A stretch of DNA of 11,913 nt, taken from assembly GCA_045637645.1 (NCBI GenBank), contig JAZTZV010000033.1, positions 1 through 11,913 on the forward strand. Reading direction: 5' to 3'. Position 1 is the stretch's first letter. Every line of letters starts with the position of its first letter. Position numbers and translations under genes: made by a program. This DNA is from RGIG1959 sp045637645. GTDB taxonomy: Bacteria; Bacillota; Clostridia; Oscillospirales; Acutalibacteraceae. The notes beneath the pieces are model-generated. The model searched no databases. It was not told where the DNA came from and was given only the letters and a program-made list of their open reading frames with translations. This document shows, piece by piece, positions 1 through 7,043 of the stretch.

Positions 1-679
1 CCGCGATCGCCATTGCCTCGATCAAGGCATGGGGGTCGCCTTCGAGGACGGAGCGGTCCATGAACGCGCCGGGATCGCCTTCGTCGGCGTTACACACGAC
101 GTATTTTTGATCCGCTTGGTTGCGCGCGGTAAGCGACCATTTGAAACCGGTCGGGAAACCGCCGCCGCCACGGCCGCGAAGACCCGAATCGGTGATGATT
201 TGGATGACTTGCTCGGGGGTGTACTCAGTCAAGCATTTGCCCAGAGCCGCGTAACCGTCCATACCGATGTATTCATCGATGTTTTCGGGGTTGATCACGC
301 CGCAGTTGCGAAGTGCCACGCGGACTTGCTTTTTGTAGAAGCCCGTTTCATTCAGCGACACATTGACGTTCTTCGGCACAGCCTCGCCCTCGCCCGTGTC
401 GTTATAGACCAAGCGCTCGACAAGGCGACCTTTGAGCAGGTGCTCCGTGACGATTTCTTCGACGTCGTCCGCTTCCACGCGGCTGTAGAATGTGCCTTCG
501 GGGTAGATGATGACGACGGGGCCGAGTGCGCACAGACCAAAGCAACCGGTCTGCACGATCTTGACTTCTTCGGTCAGACCGTTTGCCTCAAGGTATTTGG
601 CGAACAGCTCTTGGAGCTTCGCGCTACCCGACGAGGTACAACCGGTACCGCCGCAGATCAATACATGTGAACGAACCAT
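1..679 (-). CDS. hndC: NuoF-like NADH-binding subunit of electron-transferring [FeFe]-hydrogenase (HndC/HydB), 3' end beyond the window
   Basis: This is the N-terminal 226 codons of a flavoprotein that oxidises or reduces NAD(P)H through FMN and passes electrons to Fe-S clusters of a soluble hydrogenase complex. The N-terminus is a thioredoxin-like [2Fe-2S] domain with C9, C14, C46 and C50. The NuoF core follows, with the FMN/NADH-binding glycine motif GRGGGGFPTG at 169-178 and NADEGDPGAFMDR at 197-209. The fused N-terminal [2Fe-2S] domain distinguishes HndC/HydB from plain NuoF of complex I. The ATG at 677-679 is preceded by GGAGGG with 8-nt spacing, and hndB ends 17 nt upstream. The frame is open to base 1, so the 4Fe-4S and any C-terminal ferredoxin domains lie outside the window. 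The catalytic hydrogenase subunit is expected next downstream; this is inference from known operons. Confidence 0.95.
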   Translation of the reverse strand, partial: MVRSHVLICGGTGCTSSGSAKLQELFAKYLEANGLTEEVKIVQTGCFGLCALGPVVIIYPEGTFYSRVEADDVEEIVTEHLLKGRLVERLVYNDTGEGEAVPKNVNVSLNETGFYKKQVRVALRNCGVINPENIDEYIGMDGYAALGKCLTEYTPEQVIQIITDSGLRGRGGGGFPTGFKWSLTARNQADQKYVVCNADEGDPGAFMDRSVLEGDPHALIEAMAIA

Positions 680-696
680 ATTGTTATCCCTCCAAC

Positions 697-1062
697 TTAT
701 TCAGCATTGCCGACGGTGTAGGCTTCGACGACCTTGCCGCCTTTGATGTGTTGTTCAATGATTTCTTTGACCTTTTCGGGGGTCAATTTTACATAAGTGG
801 TTTTGGTGTCGCCTTCGTACACTTCGGCGACGGGCTCATACTGACAAATGCCGATGCAACCGGTTTGGGTGACGGTCACGTCACCCGCCAGATCTGCCGC
901 GTTTACTTCGGCGACAAAGGCGTTGAGGACGGGGCGGGCGCCTGCCGCGATGCCGCAGGTGGCCATGCCGACCACGATGCGTTTTTCGGCGGAGCCTTCG
1001 CGAAGAACGACTTTGTCCTTCATTTTGTCACGGATTGCTGCGAGTTCTGCCAACGATTTCAT
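697..1062 (-). CDS. hndB: HndB-like thioredoxin-fold [2Fe-2S] ferredoxin subunit
   Basis: This 121-residue protein resembles the HndB subunit of NADP-reducing hydrogenases, a small thioredoxin-like [2Fe-2S] protein placed between NuoE-like and NuoF-like genes. Visible motifs are MATCGIAAGAR around C36 and TGCIGIC with C69 and C73. Only three of the usual four cluster cysteines are present, the second being Ala in CGIAAGA; I recall this as normal for HndB-type proteins, so it is not taken as damage. The start at 1060-1062 (MKSLAEL) was chosen because family members begin this way. An in-frame ATG at 1069-1071 sits too close to the AAAGG ribosome-binding sequence, and a further upstream ATG at 1099-1101 overlaps the preceding gene. 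It probably relays electrons or stabilises the HndA/HndC module. Confidence 0.9.
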   Translation of the reverse strand: MKSLAELAAIRDKMKDKVVLREGSAEKRIVVGMATCGIAAGARPVLNAFVAEVNAADLAGDVTVTQTGCIGICQYEPVAEVYEGDTKTTYVKLTPEKVKEIIEQHIKGGKVVEAYTVGNAE

Positions 1063-1097
1063 ATTTATCATATCCTTTCTGTATAGTATGCTGTGTA

Positions 1098-1652
1098 TCA
1101 ATCAGTCGCGGAATATTGCTCGCGCAAATACTCCTCGATCCATTGCAAAATTTCAAATGCGCCCAGCGGCACATCGTCGCCGAGAACCTGTCGGAGTTCG
1201 GCGGTTTTCAACTCCACCGTCCGCGCGGGAGCGGTGTGCCGAAAATGAAAATCAATGTCGGGTGAGCCTTGGATGAGCGTCGTGATCGTCGGAATCATAT
1301 CCCCGAGCGGTGTGAAATCCAAATGGGTTTTATCAAACACCGCCGTCACCGTTGTGCCGTGAGCGTCGGGGTTTTCCGCTTCGGTGTCCGACACGATGCT
1401 CACGTGTCCACCCGTTTGCTCGGCGGCAAGTGTCAACAACGGCACGCCCATGCCGACCTTGCGCGTGGTGCGCGTGGTGTAAAACGGGTTTTTGAGTTGC
1501 TCGACGATGTCGTCGGTCATGCCGCAACCGTTGTCGCGGATGACGATTTCGAGCGTTTCGTCCGTTTCATTCAGCAAGATCTCAATGAACGTCGCCCCCG
1601 CTTTGACGGAATTCATCGTGATATCGAGCACGTTGAGCGACAGCTCTTTCAT
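1098..1652 (-). CDS. GHKL-type histidine-kinase-like ATPase, hydrogenase-operon signalling protein
   Basis: This 184-residue protein consists of a HATPase_c (GHKL) ATP-binding domain with a C-terminal extension. The N-box is visible as LDITMNSVKAGA (N14), the G1 box as DNGCGM at 40-45, a short G2 box as KVGMGVPL at 65-72, and the terminal HGTT at 98-101. There is no phospho-acceptor His/dimerisation domain, so it is not a complete sensor kinase; it could phosphorylate a partner protein or act as a switch, as RsbW does. The ATG at 1650-1652 overlaps the stop of the PHP gene in an ATGA arrangement, so translation is probably coupled. Proteins of this type recur beside hydS in Clostridia (recalled knowledge). 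Its substrate is not evident, and the C-terminal 75 residues are not recognised. Confidence 0.85.
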   Translation of the reverse strand: MKELSLNVLDITMNSVKAGATFIEILLNETDETLEIVIRDNGCGMTDDIVEQLKNPFYTTRTTRKVGMGVPLLTLAAEQTGGHVSIVSDTEAENPDAHGTTVTAVFDKTHLDFTPLGDMIPTITTLIQGSPDIDFHFRHTAPARTVELKTAELRQVLGDDVPLGAFEILQWIEEYLREQYSATD

Positions 1653-2407
1653 CGGTATCCCTCCATCAACGCGGACGCCGCGCGAAGTTGTTCAAACACG
1701 CGCCGTCTCACCAAGTCGCCGCTGTACGGTTCGTCATCAATCTCAAGCGCACAACATTTTTCGCGGATATCCCACAAATAATGCGCGTCCGAGCCGCACA
1801 AAAACAACAGGTCGTTTAAGTTTCGGTGTTGTTCACACAGCGCGTCTTTTTTGTGAATATCATGAAGCTCCGCGATGCCGAACGGCGGATCGTCGGGGAA
1901 CACACCGAGCGTCGCCAAAATGCCGTTGGCGGTGCGATCGATGTGCGCGGGCCAGCAGACGCCGCCGTGCGCGACGCACAACGCCGCCGCTTCCTCGAGC
2001 GACAGCGTCGTCGCCATCGGGAGAAACCAATCGTCCACGCCGATCACCTCGTCGTCGCCGTTCATGATCATTTGTTTGCCGAAAATCTCGACTTTATTTT
2101 CCACCAAGAGCCGTCTGGCGGCGACCGCTTCGTCGAAGCGCATCGCCTCATCCAGTGTTTCGAACAAACACACCAAATGAATATCCTCGGCGGTGGTGAG
2201 TTCCATTCCCGCGATGGGGATGATCCCCTGCCGCTTTGCCGCCTCGAAAAACGCGGGGCAATTTTTGGTCGTGTTGTGGTCGGTGAGTGCCATGATCTGC
2301 AACCCGCAGATCGTACCCATGCCCGCAATGTTGTTCGGGGTCATGTCATCGTCCGCACACGGCGACAAGCAGGAATGAATGTGAAAATCGTAATAATACG
2401 TACTCAT
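1649..2407 (-). CDS. PHP-domain metal-dependent phosphoesterase-like protein
   Basis: This 252-residue protein has the PHP fold: a TIM-like barrel that binds two or three metals and usually hydrolyses phosphoesters. Metal-ligand motifs are in the expected order: HIH (H9, H11), DHN at 43-45, GMEL with E69, H77, the WPAH histidine H155, and GSDAH at 205-209. All catalytic positions I would expect are present, so it looks active. The start at 2405-2407 (MSTYYYDFHIHS) puts the first motif at the N-terminus, as in relatives; the open frame extends further upstream only because it runs antiphase through the DRTGG gene. It starts 5 nt after that gene and overlaps the next one by 4 bp. In a hydrogenase-sensing operon it may remove a phosphate placed by the GHKL ATPases or cleave a nucleotide signal; this is inference. 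Confidence 0.9.
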   Translation of the reverse strand: MSTYYYDFHIHSCLSPCADDDMTPNNIAGMGTICGLQIMALTDHNTTKNCPAFFEAAKRQGIIPIAGMELTTAEDIHLVCLFETLDEAMRFDEAVAARRLLVENKVEIFGKQMIMNGDDEVIGVDDWFLPMATTLSLEEAAALCVAHGGVCWPAHIDRTANGILATLGVFPDDPPFGIAELHDIHKKDALCEQHRNLNDLLFLCGSDAHYLWDIREKCCALEIDDEPYSGDLVRRRVFEQLRAASALMEGYR

Positions 2408-2412
2408 ACGCG

Positions 2413-2745
2413 TTACCCGTTGAGTGCTTGCGCGATGCGCGCGCACAGCACAAATGTCGGGTCGGGCGAACGAAGAAGCGTGATACCCTTCGCAGAAGCG
2501 GCGTCGATCACATCCGCTTCCATGGGGACGTTTTCCGCCAACACCACACACGCGACATCGGCAAGCGACGCGACCGCCAACACGTTGATGTTGGTCATGA
2601 TCGTGACCCACGCGTCGCCTTCTCTTGCGCGTCCCATCACCCAACTGAGCAGATCGCCCGCATAACCGCCCGTGACCTCACGGTCGGCGTCGGCGACGGT
2701 GATCGCTTCCAAAGAGAGTTGCTCGATCAGTTCCTTGACGGTCAC
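2413..2745 (-). CDS. DRTGG-domain regulatory protein (second copy in the operon)
   Basis: This 110-residue protein is one DRTGG domain, a small alpha/beta fold known from the N-terminal part of HPr kinase-like proteins and from proteins paired with CBS domains, usually thought to bind a ligand. The characteristic VTGGYAGDLLSW occurs near residues 24-35 and a conserved ASLADVACVV segment near 59-68. The GTG start at 2743-2745 overlaps the hydS TGA (GTGA) and is preceded by GGAGGAG with about 8-nt spacing. The longer frame from 2886 reads through hydS antiphase and its first 47 residues have no family similarity. It sits between hydS and the PHP gene, so it probably belongs to the HydS signalling module. 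The ligand is unknown. Confidence 0.85.
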   Translation of the reverse strand: MTVKELIEQLSLEAITVADADREVTGGYAGDLLSWVMGRAREGDAWVTIMTNINVLAVASLADVACVVLAENVPMEADVIDAASAKGITLLRSPDPTFVLCARIAQALNG

Positions 2746-4058
2746 TCGACACTCTCCTCCTTTCGCGGTCCGATGCGACGGCGGCGAAGATCGGCACATT
2801 CCACCTTGAGCTGTTCGCACAGGCGAATCACACAATCGTCGGGGGTCGCTTCCCCGCGCACCACGTCCTCGGCGAGCGCACGACACGTCGGCGCACCGCA
2901 GGAGCCGCAGTCAAGACCGGGCAGATCCGCGCACAATCGATTGATCTCGCTCATACGACGCATGGATTCCACCATGCTGTCGGCAAGGCGCGTGATCGGG
3001 CGGCAGATCGGCTTGTCGGCGAACATCACCTCGTCGGGGATCGCGTTTTGCTCGTCCTCTTCAAGGAAGTTTTGCGACACGGGTAAGTAACGGCGAAGCG
3101 TTTGCAGGCGCGTGCGTGCAATGTACGGATTTTCCACCGCGAGCACACCGCCCACGCAACCGCCCTCGCAAGCGTTGAGTTCAATAAATTCCAGCCGCGG
3201 CAATTTGCCCGTTTCAATCTCATCGAGAACATCGATGACGTTGCGGATGCCGTCGGCGGCGAGATAGCTTTCGTTAAAGACCGCCGACGATTCACCGCCG
3301 GAGGTCGCCCAACTGATGCCGATCATTCCCGAATGGGAGACAGGCGTCGGGGCTTTGTCCTTTTTCATCACATTGATGAGAGCAAAATATACATCCTGCA
3401 TGGACACCACGCAGTCGACCCCGCTCTTGCGCGAGCCGAAGCCCTGCGCCACGTAACTGACCTTGGCGGGACACGGCGAGATGAAACACACGCCGATGTC
3501 TTCATCGGTCAATTCGGGATGCTGTTCTTTTGCTCGTTCACGCGCCAAGTCCGCGGCGATCTCCATCGGCGGGAGCATGGGCATGATGTTATCGTACAAG
3601 GAAGGAAAGCGCAGCGCAATGAGTCGCACCACGGCAGGGCACGCCGAGCTGATGATCGGACGTTTGACACCTTCGCGGTGGATGAAGCGGCGGGTGTACG
3701 CCGAGAGCAGTTCCGCCGCCGCCGACACTTCAAACACATCGTCAAAGCCGATGTCGAGAAGTCCCTGCAACACATAGTCGACGTCGCTCAAATCCTCAAA
3801 CTGACCGTAGAGCGACGGCGCGGGCAACGCGATCTTCCATTTGTAGCCGTTCATGGCTTCCAGTTTTTTGTAATTCGCCTTTTTTGCCTGGTTCGGACAC
3901 ACCCGTATGCATTGACCGCAGTCGATGCATCGATCCGCGTTGATCACCGCGTGTTTGTCGCGGATACGGATCGCCTCGGTCGGACAATGCTTGATACAAG
4001 TGGTACATCCGTTGCATTTGGAAACGTCCAGGCAGACGGAATGTTCATACGTATTCAT
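2742..4058 (-). CDS. hydS: Putative sensory [FeFe]-hydrogenase HydS (group D-like)
   Basis: This 438-residue protein has three parts. Residues 10-60 carry two [4Fe-4S] ferredoxin clusters (C15, C18, C21, C25 and C44, C47, C50, C54). Residues 70-330 form the H-cluster domain. A C-terminal FeS domain carries C384, C387, C392 and C409. The H-cluster motifs are altered: L1 reads SSACP (137-141), with A139 at the proton-transfer Cys; L2 reads SPCPAK (194-199), with Ser for the usual Met; and L3 reads ELNACEGGCVGG (293-304), with Asn for Met. The four cubane ligands C140, C196, C297 and C301 remain. No PAS domain is present, which fits group D rather than group C. Such proteins are thought to sense H2 or redox state at low turnover. 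The ATG at 4056-4058 has GAAGG upstream. Its placement among two ATPases, two DRTGG proteins and a PHP protein supports a regulatory role. Confidence 0.9.
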   Translation of the reverse strand: MNTYEHSVCLDVSKCNGCTTCIKHCPTEAIRIRDKHAVINADRCIDCGQCIRVCPNQAKKANYKKLEAMNGYKWKIALPAPSLYGQFEDLSDVDYVLQGLLDIGFDDVFEVSAAAELLSAYTRRFIHREGVKRPIISSACPAVVRLIALRFPSLYDNIMPMLPPMEIAADLARERAKEQHPELTDEDIGVCFISPCPAKVSYVAQGFGSRKSGVDCVVSMQDVYFALINVMKKDKAPTPVSHSGMIGISWATSGGESSAVFNESYLAADGIRNVIDVLDEIETGKLPRLEFIELNACEGGCVGGVLAVENPYIARTRLQTLRRYLPVSQNFLEEDEQNAIPDEVMFADKPICRPITRLADSMVESMRRMSEINRLCADLPGLDCGSCGAPTCRALAEDVVRGEATPDDCVIRLCEQLKVECADLRRRRIGPRKEESVE

Positions 4059-4087
4059 GTCCTTACTATCCTTCAGACCGATCGTAA

Positions 4088-4519
4088 TCAGTTGTCGTCA
4101 AGGTTGACACGCATTGTCACCTTCGTGCCTTTGCCGACTTCCGATTCGATCTCCATAATATTGGTGTAGCGTTTCATGTTCGGCAGACCCATGCCGGCAC
4201 CGAAACCGAGCGAGCGCACATTGTCGGGAGCGGTGGAGAAGCCTTCCTGCATCGCTTGCGCGATGTTGGCAATGCCGGGACCGTGGTCGGTCAGGATGAT
4301 CTCCACATATTCCTCCGCCACCACGATGTCGGCTTCGCCGCCGCCCGCGTGGATGACCATGTTGATCTCGCCTTCATACATCGCGATGGATACCTTGCGG
4401 ATGATTTCGGGCGACACACCGAGCTCGCGCAGGATCTTTTTCACCTGCACGGAGGCTTGCCCCGCCGACGTGAAATTGTCACCGTCCACATCAAAGTGGA
4501 ATCGCAACGTCTCACTCAT
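4088..4519 (-). CDS. RsbW-like GHKL ATPase / anti-sigma-factor-type serine kinase
   Basis: This 143-residue protein is a single HATPase domain of the RsbW/SpoIIAB type. Motifs in order are the N-box region MYEGEINMVIHA (47-58, with E49, E51 and N53), the G1 box DHGPG at 78-82, a G2 region GFGAGMGLPNM at 105-115, and GKGT at 129-132. Proteins of this family phosphorylate anti-anti-sigma factors or partner proteins on Ser/Thr and have no His phospho-acceptor. The ATG at 4517-4519 (MSETLRF) overlaps the upstream DRTGG stop as ATGA; the longer frame from 4564 would overlap that gene by 49 bases and has no family-like N-terminus. It is followed 29 nt later by hydS. No STAS-domain partner or sigma factor is in the window, so the target is unknown. 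Confidence 0.88.
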   Translation of the reverse strand: MSETLRFHFDVDGDNFTSAGQASVQVKKILRELGVSPEIIRKVSIAMYEGEINMVIHAGGGEADIVVAEEYVEIILTDHGPGIANIAQAMQEGFSTAPDNVRSLGFGAGMGLPNMKRYTNIMEIESEVGKGTKVTMRVNLDDN

Positions 4520-4866
4520 ACGCCCGCACCCTTTCCGAGTCCCGCTTCGTACAGCAGACCGCACGCTTCATACATGCGTTTCGAAGTAGACATCAAGGTG
4601 ATGCCCGCTTCCTCGGCAAGCGCGATCATGTCGTCGGTGGGTTTCTTCGAGCGCACGAACACAATGCAGATCATGTCCATCATTTGGGCGGTACGGATCA
4701 CTTGCGCGTTAACAAGTCCCGTCAAAAGCACCGCCTGATCTTTGACATATGCCAGCACGTCGCTCATCATGTCACTTCCGCACGCGGAATGAACGTCCTT
4801 GCCGAGCATTTCCTCGCCGACGATGAGTTGCGCATCGAGCAGATCTTTGATTTGACGAATTTCCAT
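4516..4866 (-). CDS. DRTGG-domain regulatory protein (first copy in the operon)
   Basis: This 116-residue protein is a single DRTGG-like domain, seen from the overall pattern IKDLLDAQLIVGEE, then CGSDMMSDVLAYV, then a hydrophobic VLLTGLVNAQVIRTAQ strand-helix and ICIVFV. It shares the layout of the DRTGG protein at 2413-2745 (a G-D/S-x-x-S-x-V helix start, then two hydrophobic strands) but is clearly diverged. The ATG at 4864-4866 has AAGGA about 10 nt upstream and lies 37 nt after hndA. Its stop overlaps the RsbW-like gene by 4 bp, tying the two in translation. DRTGG domains are suspected ligand-binding modules. In this place it probably pairs with the ATPase in HydS signalling; this is inference from position. 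Confidence 0.8.
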   Translation of the reverse strand: MEIRQIKDLLDAQLIVGEEMLGKDVHSACGSDMMSDVLAYVKDQAVLLTGLVNAQVIRTAQMMDMICIVFVRSKKPTDDMIALAEEAGITLMSTSKRMYEACGLLYEAGLGKGAGV

Positions 4867-4903
4867 ACTCTTTTATTCCTTCTTTGCCGATCGTCGCAAT
4901 CGA

Positions 4904-5401
4904 TCACGCTTGATATTTTGCCAAAATCGCAGGCACATCATCCACCGTCAAGCGGCCGTGAACGTCTTCGTTGACGGTCAAGACGGGAGCCAAGCCGCAA
5001 GCGCCGATGCAACGGCAAGCCGTCAGCGAGAAGCGACCGTCGGCGGTGCATTCGTCCGCACCGATGCCGAGCATCTCGGAAAGCTTGTTCATGATGTCGC
5101 CCGAGCCTTTCACATAGCAAGCGGTACCGAGGCAAACGGAGATGTTGTATTCACCCTTCGGAGACAACGAGAACTGTGCGTAGAACGTCGCAACGCCGTA
5201 CACCTTCTCCACCGAAACGCCCATGCCCTCGGCAATCATTTCCTGCACCTCAAACGGCAGGTAACCGTAAATATCCTGTGCTTCTTGCATAACCTTCATC
5301 AGGTAGCTGGAATCGTGCTTGTGAGCGTCGATGACAGCCTTGAGTTTTGCTTCCTGTTCAGGGGTGCCTTTAAACGGCAGTGTGCTTCTTTTCTTTTGCA
5401 T
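4904..5401 (-). CDS. hndA: NuoE-like [2Fe-2S] subunit of electron-transferring [FeFe]-hydrogenase (HndA/HydC)
   Basis: This 165-residue protein is a thioredoxin-like [2Fe-2S] ferredoxin of the NuoE family, which takes part in electron flow between the NADH/FMN subunit and the hydrogenase. A helical N-terminal part (residues 14-65, with YGYLPFEVQ) precedes the cluster ligands C90 and C95 (CLGTAC) and C131 and C135 (CIGAC), the canonical C-x4-C and C-x3-C pairs. Length and motifs are complete. The ATG at 5399-5401 is preceded by GGGAGG with good spacing. It is the first gene of the operon, about 70 nt from the predicted transcription start. Its partners hndB and hndC lie 3.8 kb downstream, separated from it by the HydS signalling block. 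Confidence 0.95.
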   Translation of the reverse strand: MQKKRSTLPFKGTPEQEAKLKAVIDAHKHDSSYLMKVMQEAQDIYGYLPFEVQEMIAEGMGVSVEKVYGVATFYAQFSLSPKGEYNISVCLGTACYVKGSGDIMNKLSEMLGIGADECTADGRFSLTACRCIGACGLAPVLTVNEDVHGRLTVDDVPAILAKYQA

Positions 5402-5479
5402 AAAGCAGTTCCTCCCTTTTTGTTCGATTTCTGACGGAAAAAGCTAAAAAACCATACACTTTTCCCGATTGTACAGAAT

Positions 5480-5508
5480 ATTATATCTTATATTTAGTGG
5501 TTTTTCAA
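5480..5508 (-). promoter_or_regulatory. Sigma-A promoter of the hydrogenase operon
   Basis: Read on the minus strand, TTGAAA (5503-5508) is followed after exactly 17 bases by a perfect TATAAT (5480-5485). The predicted start is near 5473, giving a 5' leader of about 70 nt before hndA. It is the only strong promoter seen for the nine-gene operon. The octamer ATTGTACA occurs at the predicted start (5468-5475) and again upstream of the -35 box (5535-5542). Confidence 0.85.
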
Positions 5509-5614
5509 TGGGGTAACGGCAAAAAATGAAAAAAATTGTACATATTTTCTTATTTTTCTCGCTGTCCGACTCGTTTTTTTGGTCAGCCAACCGATATCAT
5601 GTATTGCAAACAAA

Positions 5615-5642
5615 AAACGGCAAGGATGCATCCTTGCCGTTT
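5615..5642 (-). terminator. Rho-independent terminator, perfect 28-bp palindrome
   Basis: The arms AAACGGCAAGGATG and CATCCTTGCCGTTT are perfect complements with no separate loop. On the minus strand the stem is followed by a T-rich run (TTTTTTGTTT counting the end of the stem). It begins 2 nt after the stop of the CorC-like gene, so it ends the dnaD-dnaC-pseudokinase-corC operon and insulates the hydrogenase promoter. Confidence 0.88.
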
Positions 5643-5644
5643 GC

Positions 5645-6997
5645 TTATTCGTCGTCCTCTTCCTCGGGAGTCGGGAACACCTCGACATGCACCGATTCAA
5701 TGCGGCGGTCGTCCATCGATTGTACCGTGAATACCGCGTTTTTGAACTCGACCTGCGGATGCTCGTCCGTGTCGGGGATGCGTCCGAGCTTCGACATCAA
5801 AAAGCCGCCGAGTGTATCGTAATCGCCGTCTGGGATCTCCAAATCGAGCAATTCCGCCACCTCATCGATATCCGTCGTACCTTCTACCTCATAGCGGTTA
5901 TCGTCGAGCTTGGTGACCTCTTCTTCTTCGTTGTCGTATTCGTCCTGCATGTTGCCGACGATGGCTTCGAGCAGATCTTCCATCGTCACGATGCCCGCGA
6001 TGCCGCCGTATTCGTCGACGATCATCGCCATTTGCATATGCGCGGCGGTCATCTCCGAGAACAGCTCGCCGCATTTTTTGGTTTCGGGCACAAAAAGCGG
6101 TTCGCGCATGACCGAGCGCACCGTCACCACCTCGGGCAACGGCTTGCCGACATACGGCAGCAGGTCTTTGATGTACAGCACGCCGATCACGTGGTCGATA
6201 TCGTCCTCGTACACGGGCAAGCGGGAAATGCCGTTATCCACCGACGCGTGAAGCGCGTCGTCAATGGTATCGTCGGCGTCGATCGCCTCCATGTCGGTGC
6301 GGGGCGTCATGATATCGGCGGCGGTCAAATCGTCAAACTCGAAAATGTTGTTGATCATTTCCTTTTGACTGCCTTCGATAACGCCTTTTTCCTCGCCGAC
6401 ATCCACAAGCAGGCGAATCTCTTCTTCGGTGACTTGCTCATCCACTGTCGCCGGATCCACACCGAACAAACGCGACAGCAGATCCGCCGTCCCCATCATC
6501 ATCCATTGCAGCGGTGCCATCAAGCCCAGCATCAGCTTCAAGAAACCGAGCAAGGCAAACGCCGTTTCTTGCGCTTTTGCCGTCACGGCACGACGCGGCA
6601 ACCATTCCGAGAACAGCAACCACACCACAACGCACACAAACACCGTCGCCGCGGCGGCAACCGCCGTCGCCACCGCCAAAGGCGGAGACGGGAACGCCTT
6701 TTCCCACACAGCTTCCATGAAGAAACCCACTCTGCTCGACACCATCGCCACGGCAAGTGCCGCGAACGCAAAGCCGAGAAGCACGTTCCAAAGCCGCACA
6801 GCTTCTGTGAAACGCGTCGGGTTTTTGAGAAGTTTCACCGCCGCTTTCGCTTTTTTGTCGCCGTCGTCGGCGAGCTTGGCGAGTTGCGCGTCACTCGACG
6901 CAACCAACGCCGAATACACACAGGAAATCAACAAATTTAACAAGAACAACAACACCATCGCGGCAATGCCGCACCACATAGCAGGGTCATCAGGCAC
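5645..6997 (-). CDS. CNNM/CorC-family (hemolysin-like) membrane protein with DUF21, CBS pair and CorC_HlyC domains
   Basis: This 450-residue protein has the three standard parts of the CNNM/CorC family. A DUF21 membrane domain (about residues 1-185) has hydrophobic segments near 10-33, 70-95, 107-129 and 145-168. A CBS pair spans about 222-349, with IMTPRTDMEAID at 229-240 and IVDEYGGIAGIVTMEDLLE at 326-344. A transporter-associated CorC_HlyC domain spans about 361-440. Members are implicated in Mg2+ efflux or homeostasis; the hemolysin label is historical. The usual GE-x-x-PK turn reads SEWLPRR (130-136), a modest divergence. The start is GTG (6995-6997), supported by GAGGTGG at good spacing; an ATG six codons later is the alternative. 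It follows the pseudokinase gene by 46 nt and ends at a strong terminator. Confidence 0.92.
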   Translation of the reverse strand: MPDDPAMWCGIAAMVLLFLLNLLISCVYSALVASSDAQLAKLADDGDKKAKAAVKLLKNPTRFTEAVRLWNVLLGFAFAALAVAMVSSRVGFFMEAVWEKAFPSPPLAVATAVAAAATVFVCVVVWLLFSEWLPRRAVTAKAQETAFALLGFLKLMLGLMAPLQWMMMGTADLLSRLFGVDPATVDEQVTEEEIRLLVDVGEEKGVIEGSQKEMINNIFEFDDLTAADIMTPRTDMEAIDADDTIDDALHASVDNGISRLPVYEDDIDHVIGVLYIKDLLPYVGKPLPEVVTVRSVMREPLFVPETKKCGELFSEMTAAHMQMAMIVDEYGGIAGIVTMEDLLEAIVGNMQDEYDNEEEEVTKLDDNRYEVEGTTDIDEVAELLDLEIPDGDYDTLGGFLMSKLGRIPDTDEHPQVEFKNAVFTVQSMDDRRIESVHVEVFPTPEEEDDE

Positions 6998-7043
6998 GAA
7001 CGCCCACCTCTTTCATAAATATTGGGACTATGCTGAGTATACA

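Noticed and set aside
29..670. A 213-codon plus-strand open frame at the left edge
   Set aside because: It is the complement of hndC, whose minus-strand translation has the NADH/FMN motifs and runs off the edge.
3102..4169. A 355-codon plus-strand open frame
   Set aside because: It is antisense to hydS; the translation has no known motif and the minus-strand reading has unambiguous Fe-S motifs.
5579..6940. A 453-codon plus-strand open frame
   Set aside because: It is a shadow of the CorC-like gene, His/Arg-rich, and begins in the intergenic terminator region without a ribosome-binding site.
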